A stretch of DNA of 10,323 nt, taken from assembly GCA_030705945.1 (NCBI GenBank), contig JAUZPS010000126.1, forward strand, positions 1 through 10,323, in the 5' to 3' direction. The notes below the pieces were generated by a model, which worked only from the letters and a program-made list of their open reading frames with translations, was not told the DNA's origin and searched no databases. Positions 6,161 through 10,323 of the stretch are shown one piece after another. The DNA is from Bacillota bacterium (lineage in GTDB: Bacteria > Bacillota > Clostridia > Acetivibrionales > DSM-2933). The position numbers and the translations under genes were made by a program. Position 1 is the first letter of the stretch, and every line of letters starts with the position of its first letter.

Positions 6161-7240
6161 GTGACTGAAAACAATTCTGATAATATTTATCTTACAAGTA
6201 TGGAGTCTCATGATCATACTGAAAACATATTAAAAAAACCGACAATTAAACAAGCGAGCATACTATATTCAGTTTCCGTAATCTTATTTATGGTACTGAG
6301 TAACATGATTGTCAAAATACCTTTCGGGGATTATTACATAAAAGGAATTTCAGCTGAAATAATTTTAGTATTAATTCCGCCATTAGTTTTTCTCACTTAT
6401 AAAAAATTTGATATAAAAAAGGTTTTGCGTCTTAATAAGATCAGCTTTATGAACATAATTCTTATAGTATGTATAACAGCTTTCTCAATTCCTGTTGTAG
6501 GTATGCTCAATCTTGCAAATATGCTTATTATTAAGCTTATCTTTGGCAGCACAAATCTGCCTCAGATAAAAATTCCTGATATCATTACCCTTATTAAGGG
6601 GTTTATAGTAATCGGTATGTCTGCGGCATTATGCGAAGAAGTTCTTTTTAGGGGCGTTATAATGAGGGGTTATGAAAAGCTTGGAAAGACCAAGGCAATT
6701 TTATTGACGGCTTTTCTGTTTGGGTTGATGCATCATGACTTTCAACGCTTGTTGGGAACATTTCTGTTAGGCGTACTTATGGGTTTTTTAGTTTACAGAA
6801 CCAACTCCATATTTGGCGGAATGGTTGCTCACTTTACCAATAATTCTTTAGTGGTGATTATGACTTTTGTTCTGGGAAAATTAGCTTCTATGGGAAAAGC
6901 TGCCGGACTAGACGCAGTCGGTGGTTCTGAATCGGATAAAGGGATATCCCAATTGTTATCCATGCCTAAGATTCAGCTCATTACTACATTGGGAGTGTTC
7001 TCTTTGATGTTTATCTGTTTTTTAGCAGCTCTGATTGCTCTTATATACGCATTCATAAAAAACACATCTGAAGATGTTGATAATGCAACTGAACGTCTTT
7101 CTGAAAGCAAATTCAAAGGACTCCTGTGGCTTATTCCAGGAATTGCTGTCATCGGAATAATTTACTTTGTGCAGGGTGTTTCCCTTGCAGGAGTTAAAAT
7201 TCAGTTTCTGACTAACATAATAAAAGCTCTAGGGCTATAG
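6161..7240 (+). CDS. CPBP-family intramembrane metalloprotease (CAAX/Abi)
   Basis: A 359-aa polytopic membrane protein. The CPBP (Rce1-like) glutamyl/metal site motifs are complete: EEVLFRG (159-165; Glu159, Glu160, Arg164), FGLMH (187-191) and HFTNN (224-228; His224, Asn228). Hydrophobic segments occur near 33-51, 63-79, 96-116, 142-157, 178-192, 198-212, 271-299 and 321-342. A ~30-aa polar, His/Asp-containing N-terminal tail and an extended loop (about 240-268) followed by two additional membrane segments make it longer than a minimal CPBP unit. Family members cleave prenylated or other membrane-embedded substrates or act in bacteriocin self-immunity; the substrate here is unknown. GTG start at 6161 follows SD GGAGGA (6147-6152) by 8 nt; the internal ATG at residue 14 is less well placed. 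Lying next to ypeB is suggestive but unproven as a functional link. Confidence 0.92.
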   Translation: MTENNSDNIYLTSMESHDHTENILKKPTIKQASILYSVSVILFMVLSNMIVKIPFGDYYIKGISAEIILVLIPPLVFLTYKKFDIKKVLRLNKISFMNIILIVCITAFSIPVVGMLNLANMLIIKLIFGSTNLPQIKIPDIITLIKGFIVIGMSAALCEEVLFRGVIMRGYEKLGKTKAILLTAFLFGLMHHDFQRLLGTFLLGVLMGFLVYRTNSIFGGMVAHFTNNSLVVIMTFVLGKLASMGKAAGLDAVGGSESDKGISQLLSMPKIQLITTLGVFSLMFICFLAALIALIYAFIKNTSEDVDNATERLSESKFKGLLWLIPGIAVIGIIYFVQGVSLAGVKIQFLTNIIKALGL

Positions 7241-7258
7241 AGGAATATCCTTATAATA

Positions 7259-8287
7259 CTATTTTGCCGAAGCCTTCATTATGCTTCTTATATCTTTTCC
7301 TGCAAACTTAATAAATGAGAAACCTCCTATTATACGCGAAGCCACTCTCTCGGTATAGTATTCGTAAAGCTTGTTTGGTTCAATATTTGTAGAGATTATT
7401 GTCTTGCAGGGCCTTGAAAGATTATTTAACTGCCTTATGTTTAAAATATTTAATAGTTCTGCATATCTGGACATGGTCTGAGACTCAGTCCCTAAATCAT
7501 CAATAATAAGCAGGTCAGTGTCAAAAATGCTGCTATAGGTACAGTCTTCATCGCTTTCACTCTTTAATGACTTTTGCTTATAGCTGCTTATAGTGTCAAA
7601 AAGGATGGGAGCAGTCTGGTAAAGCACTGTCCCGGCATTCTTAAGTATTTCAGCCGCGATGCAGCTGGCCATAAAAGTCTTGCCTATACCTGTAGGCCCG
7701 CAAAAATAAAGGTTTTTCTCATTTGGATCAGCAAAGTTTTCAACGAATTTAAGGCATTTGTCCTTTATACCCAAAATATGATCCCTTGGAGATTTGCGTA
7801 TACCGTATTTTTCTTCATCAACATCATCAGGATAGAAATTTGCGTCAAAACAATCAAAGTTTTCTTTTTCAGTAAGCTTAAGATTGGACCGTTCAAAACT
7901 TAGCAGAATTAACTGCTGTTTAAAGCATGCGCAGCTTTCAAAACCGCGTTCAGTCTCTATATAGCCTGTATCTTTGCAGCTGCCGCATTCATAGATCGCT
8001 TCAAGGTAATCCTTTGGGAAGCCCAAGCGAATGAGTCTCTCCTCCCTTTCAAGCTTGAGAGAATCGATTTTTTGTATAAGTTCCTCAACAACCTGGTGAA
8101 ATGAATTTTCCGACTGCAAAATCATTTTATTGTAGCTTATGCCTAGCTGATTAATTTCTTCTTCAATTTTCATTAATCTAGGTTCTATTGAGTACAACTT
8201 GTCGCGTCTTGTTGTAAGGTTGTCATAGGCAAGTTGTTGTTTTTTATCATATTGTTTTTTTAAAATATCGTACAAACTCTTTCTCAT
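7259..8287 (-). CDS. dnaC: DnaC/DnaI-family helicase loader ATPase
   Basis: A 342-aa AAA+ ATPase of the DnaC/DnaI/IstB group. A coiled-coil-rich N-terminus (1-85) is followed by a zinc-finger-like cluster Cys101, Cys104, Cys119, Cys121, as in Bacillus DnaI. The ATPase core has Walker A GPTGIGKT (197-204), Walker B LLIIDD (259-264), sensor-1 STN (299-301) and basic ERVASR (313-318), which probably holds the arginine finger. The role is loading replicative helicase onto DNA during initiation and restart. It follows dnaD in an operon with a 36-bp gap from its stop; SD AGGAGG (8297-8292) lies 4 nt before ATG. Association with dnaD rather than a transposase argues against IstB. It converges with the protease gene with only 18 bp between stops; I see no terminator there. 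Confidence 0.92.
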   Translation of the reverse strand: MRKSLYDILKKQYDKKQQLAYDNLTTRRDKLYSIEPRLMKIEEEINQLGISYNKMILQSENSFHQVVEELIQKIDSLKLEREERLIRLGFPKDYLEAIYECGSCKDTGYIETERGFESCACFKQQLILLSFERSNLKLTEKENFDCFDANFYPDDVDEEKYGIRKSPRDHILGIKDKCLKFVENFADPNEKNLYFCGPTGIGKTFMASCIAAEILKNAGTVLYQTAPILFDTISSYKQKSLKSESDEDCTYSSIFDTDLLIIDDLGTESQTMSRYAELLNILNIRQLNNLSRPCKTIISTNIEPNKLYEYYTERVASRIIGGFSFIKFAGKDIRSIMKASAK

Positions 8288-8323
8288 ATAGCCTCCTGAT
8301 TAAATATTGCAAGTCCCTTCGGA

Positions 8324-9295
8324 TCAGATTTCCTCGTATAAGTTGTCAAAGTATTCTTTGTCGTATTTTCTTTGATTGAAATTGCCGTGCTGAGGTATTT
8401 CGGAAACCTTATACTGCTTGCTGTTTAGCTTTCTAACACTGTCATATGCTAATATTTCTTCTTTAGTTTTTAAATTGTTTTCGCGCCAGTCTTTGATTAT
8501 TGAATTTAAATATTCAAAGCTTGGATTGGACTTTTTGGGTGTTTTCTTAAGAGCAATCTCAATTATATCAAAATCGTATTTGTAACCCTCCACCCATTTT
8601 TCCACATATTCATTTTCATATTCTGTGAGGTTCCTGTTAAGGCCAAGCTTTTTAACAATTTTACCTCTGATGCTTTTAAATTTTTCGTACTGTAATGAGT
8701 AATTATCCAAGTCGAATGAATTTCTGACATTTTTGCTTTTCCAGCTGTCCGCGACTTTTATTATGTAATTCTTAGACAAGCCATTATGCTCATAACAATA
8801 TTGAAACAGCGTAAACATAACATCTTCCTCGAATTCGTACTTATCAAACCACGCGTCAATGTCAGTATACCATGATGGAGGCATAATTCCCTGGAAAAAC
8901 TTGTTGTTGATGGAGGTTATGGTAGTATTGCGCTTCTTGTTTCTCTCAGAACTCAATACTGCCTCTTCAGGGGTAGATGTGGACTTAAGCCTGTACACCT
9001 TTTTTATTTCTTTTTCCTTAAGATCATTGATTATTATGCTGCTGCTGTTTTCCTTCCTGGAAATAACGCCGATACTCTCTAAATAGATAAGAGAATCCTT
9101 TACTTTATTTAGCTCTATGCCAAGCTTTTTTGACAAATCCTTGGTGGTCGCGTATTTATTGTATTTACTTAAAAATAAGCAATGTACGAAGATCTTGACA
9201 CAATCTCCATCCATTGAAGGCATATATTCATTAATAAAAATATCCGGTACAAGAGTATCCGAATACAGAATAGCTTTATAAGATTCGAAAAACAT
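8324..9295 (-). CDS. DnaD/DnaB-type primosome protein with two DnaB_2 domains
   Basis: A 323-aa protein from the chosen start. The N-terminus (about 15-95) is a winged-helix domain (SKYNKYATTKDLSKKLG... then a beta wing), followed by a polar linker and two DnaB_2 (DDBH2) repeats, each with the YxxxI/VxxxW signature: YIIKVADSW (177-185) and YLNSIIKDW (262-270). Two such domains recall Bacillus DnaB as well as DnaD. It would remodel DNA and help the loader encoded just downstream. Start: an ATG at 9343 is formed by the end of the TATAAT box of the apparent promoter and cannot be in that transcript; ATG 9295 has SD AAGGGA (9308-9303) with 7-nt spacing and begins the family-like MFFESYKAILYSDT. 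Confidence 0.9.
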   Translation of the reverse strand: MFFESYKAILYSDTLVPDIFINEYMPSMDGDCVKIFVHCLFLSKYNKYATTKDLSKKLGIELNKVKDSLIYLESIGVISRKENSSSIIINDLKEKEIKKVYRLKSTSTPEEAVLSSERNKKRNTTITSINNKFFQGIMPPSWYTDIDAWFDKYEFEEDVMFTLFQYCYEHNGLSKNYIIKVADSWKSKNVRNSFDLDNYSLQYEKFKSIRGKIVKKLGLNRNLTEYENEYVEKWVEGYKYDFDIIEIALKKTPKKSNPSFEYLNSIIKDWRENNLKTKEEILAYDSVRKLNSKQYKVSEIPQHGNFNQRKYDKEYFDNLYEEI

Positions 9296-9341
9296 AATAT
9301 CTTCCCTTCGATTGCAAATTAATAACTTCCATGTCATTACC

Positions 9342-9369
9342 ATTATAACACACAGATGGCAAGTAGCAA
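9342..9369 (-). promoter_or_regulatory. Sigma-A promoter of the dnaD-dnaC operon
   Basis: On the minus strand TTGCTA (9369-9364) and a perfect TATAAT (9347-9342) are spaced 16 bp, giving a start near 9335 and a ~40-nt leader before ATG 9295. It decides the dnaD start. Confidence 0.6.
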
Positions 9370-9434
9370 AGATTCACAGGATAAAAGCTTTTGTAAAAAT
9401 TCGCTGTAAGGGAAATACAATAAGGCTTTATTGC

Positions 9435-9536
9435 TATAGATAATCAAATAAAGTTTTATATCAATTTGCTTTGAAAAGCCCATTTTCAGCTGTTAAGCTC
9501 AATGTATAAAACTAATTTTACATTTGGTTATCTATA
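9435..9536. repeat. Imperfect inverted repeat between dnaD and tRNA-Val
   Basis: tatagataatcaaat (9435-9449) matches the complement of atttggttatctata (9522-9536) with one mismatch, and inside these agttttata (9452-9460) pairs perfectly with tataaaact (9505-9513). The arms enclose a 44-bp core. The ~100-bp unit has no ORF; it may be a small MITE-like insertion or a long hairpin. The rest of 9296-9636 holds only the two divergent promoters. Confidence 0.6.
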
Positions 9537-9583
9537 AGACTTATTATCATAAAAAATTATATAAAATATTTTTATTAAAAGTG

Positions 9584-9612
9584 TTGACTTATTTCGTGAA
9601 ACATACTATAAT
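9584..9612 (+). promoter_or_regulatory. Strong sigma-A promoter for the tRNA operon
   Basis: TTGACT (9584-9589) and a perfect TATAAT (9607-9612) are spaced 17 bp. The start is expected near 9619, 18 bases ahead of the mature tRNA-Val 5' end, as usual for stable RNA genes. Confidence 0.85.
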
Positions 9613-9636
9613 ACTATCTGCACGGCAAATTTACGG

Positions 9637-9712
9637 GGGCGCTTAGCTCAGCTGGGGGAGCACCTGCCTTACAAGCAGGGGGTCATAGGTTCGAGCCCTA
9701 TAGTGCCCACCA
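9637..9712 (+). tRNA. tRNA-Val (anticodon UAC)
   Basis: A complete 76-nt cloverleaf. The acceptor gggcgct (9637-9643) pairs with agtgccc (9702-9708), one G-U included; the D stem is gctc/gagc; anticodon stem cctgc/gcagg (9663-9667/9675-9679) holds loop cttacaa with anticodon TAC at 9670-9672; T arm atagg-ttcgagc-cctat. The discriminator is A and CCA is encoded (9710-9712). It decodes GUN, mainly GUA, and is cotranscribed with the following tRNA-Thr. Confidence 0.97.
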
Positions 9713-9751
9713 TTAAATTTTGCTACATGAAAAGTTTATATAACTAAACAT

Positions 9752-9827
9752 GCTGGTGTAGCTCAGCAGGTAGAGCAGCTGACTTGTAATCAGCAGGTCG
9801 GGGGTTCGATTCCGTCCACCAGCTCCA
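9752..9827 (+). tRNA. tRNA-Thr (anticodon UGU)
   Basis: A 76-nt cloverleaf. Acceptor gctggtg (9752-9758) pairs fully with caccagc (9817-9823); D stem gctc/gagc; anticodon stem gctga/tcagc (9778-9782/9790-9794) holds loop cttgtaa with TGT at 9785-9787. Discriminator U, encoded CCA at 9825-9827. The T stem ggggg (9800-9804) / ccgtc (9812-9816) has a G-G mismatch at positions 51-63 beside a G-U pair, which is unusual. It lies 39 bp after tRNA-Val with no promoter between. Confidence 0.95.
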
Positions 9828-9829
9828 AG

Positions 9830-9870
9830 CATAAAAGCCTTGAAATGTATGTTTCAAGGCTTTTATGTTT
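9830..9870 (+). terminator. Rho-independent terminator of the tRNA operon
   Basis: A perfect 16-bp stem, cataaaagccttgaaa (9830-9845) / tttcaaggcttttatg (9852-9867), with a 6-nt loop starts 3 nt after the tRNA-Thr CCA. The right arm contains TTTT and is followed by TTT. It is close to symmetric, so it could work in both directions. Confidence 0.85.
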
Positions 9871-10060
9871 ATAATATTTTTGATGCCATTTCTGTTATGT
9901 CGATCACGATTGTCAATATATTTACTTTCCGTTATATCGGGTTTTTGAAATGTTAAGCATACAAGTTTTCTTTTTAATACTTCCTGATTAAAAAATTTGT
10001 TTTAGATGATAGTATGTGGGTATCTATATATCAACAACAAAGAAAAAGGAGGTGTTTCGT

Positions 10061-10159
10061 ATGGTATGCTCAGCAGAATGGAATGGTTGCAAATATGATA
10101 TCTTCGAAGAAGATGAATGGAATGAAACATCTGAAAGTGAGTCAAATAATAGAGAATAG
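10061..10159 (+). CDS. 32-aa acidic two-cysteine peptide (unknown function)
   Basis: A short gene starting with ATG 10061, six nt after an almost perfect SD AAAGGAGGTG (10045-10054), the best ribosome binding site in the right part of the window. The product begins MVCSAEWNGCKYDIFEEDEW and ends in a Ser/Glu/Asn-rich tail; it has 10 acidic against 2 basic residues, Cys3 and Cys10, two Trp, no membrane segment and no signal peptide. The start C-S-x5-C-x-Y loosely recalls the first half of DUF1540 metal-binding peptides, but the second cysteine pair is missing; I do not assign it. A hairpin follows at 10271-10316, so it may form its own transcript. Upstream promoter elements are unclear (TTGTCA 9910-9915 / TATATC 9933-9938 is one weak candidate). 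It could also be a leader or RiPP precursor. Confidence 0.55.
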   Translation: MVCSAEWNGCKYDIFEEDEWNETSESESNNRE

Positions 10160-10270
10160 ATGCTAATTTAGTAAAAACTGTATTGGAGACTCCAAGGAAA
10201 ATTATTTAACAAAGGATGTTTGATCTTTAGAAATGAAAATTAAAAAGCAGATTAAAATAGTATTACTAAG

Positions 10271-10316
10271 ATAATAATGGGGATATTTGTATGATTACAA
10301 TAATCCCCATTATTAT
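10271..10316 (+). terminator. Hairpin, probable terminator at the right edge
   Basis: ataataatgggga (10271-10283) pairs perfectly with tccccattattat (10304-10316) across a 20-nt loop (a T-A pair extends it). The T-rich tail is weak (ttatt), and its A-rich left arm means it could also serve a minus-strand transcript from beyond the window. Between 10160 and 10270 I see no gene. Confidence 0.55.
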
Positions 10317-10323
10317 TTATTGA

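Noticed and set aside
7227..7242. Hairpin ctcta/tagag between the convergent CPBP and dnaC genes
   Set aside because: Five-base stem with no T run; not a credible terminator.
7259..8287. IstB of an IS21 element
   Set aside because: It has the DnaI-like zinc cluster and coiled N-terminus, and its partner is dnaD, not istA.
10233..10274. 13-codon ORF starting MKIKKQ
   Set aside because: No SD, very short, and runs into the downstream hairpin.

Overview
The window is AT-rich DNA from an endospore-forming low-GC Firmicute, most likely a Clostridia member. The evidence is the germination protein YpeB, a UgtP/MGDG-synthase-type glycosyltransferase, a DnaD plus DnaC/DnaI primosome pair, strong AGGAGG-type ribosome binding sites, TTG and GTG starts, and tRNA genes with encoded CCA. 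The exact genus cannot be fixed from this sequence. It looks like ordinary chromosome carrying small intergenic repeats; there is no phage, plasmid, CRISPR or intact IS.

Layout, left to right. Positions 1-449 hold no supportable gene. A flavodoxin-like protein (450-980, minus) is followed, across a 147-bp intergenic repeat, by a divergent two-gene unit: an ArsA/Get3-type ATPase with a C-terminal HSP20-like domain (1195-2370), whose stop overlaps a 71-aa helical protein (2363-2578). Convergent to it is a diacylglycerol/MGDG-type glycosyltransferase (2666-3865, minus). Then come ypeB (4286-5752, plus, TTG start) and a CPBP-family intramembrane protease (6161-7240, plus, GTG start). Convergent to these is an operon on the minus strand, dnaD (start best placed at 9295) then dnaC (7259-8287). 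On the right are tRNA-Val(UAC) and tRNA-Thr(UGU) behind a near-consensus sigma-A promoter and ahead of a strong terminator, then a previously untracked 32-aa acidic peptide gene with an excellent SD and its own terminator-like hairpin.

The clearest unexplained structure is a family of intergenic repeats in three copies: 1006-1152 (plus, partial), 4094-4209 (minus, deleted derivative) and 5804-6053 (plus, longest). The last two bracket ypeB in inverted orientation. The units contain terminal and internal inverted repeats like a MITE. One hairpin (atgcag/ctgcat) is intact in all three.

How genes fit together: dnaD and dnaC form a helicase-loading module; YpeB, the glycosyltransferase and the CPBP protease all act at the envelope or membrane, but a shared pathway is only inference. 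The ArsA-like ATPase and its coupled 71-aa partner form the best candidate for an uncharacterised two-component unit. No arsenic-resistance genes lie nearby, so an arsenite-pump role is unlikely.
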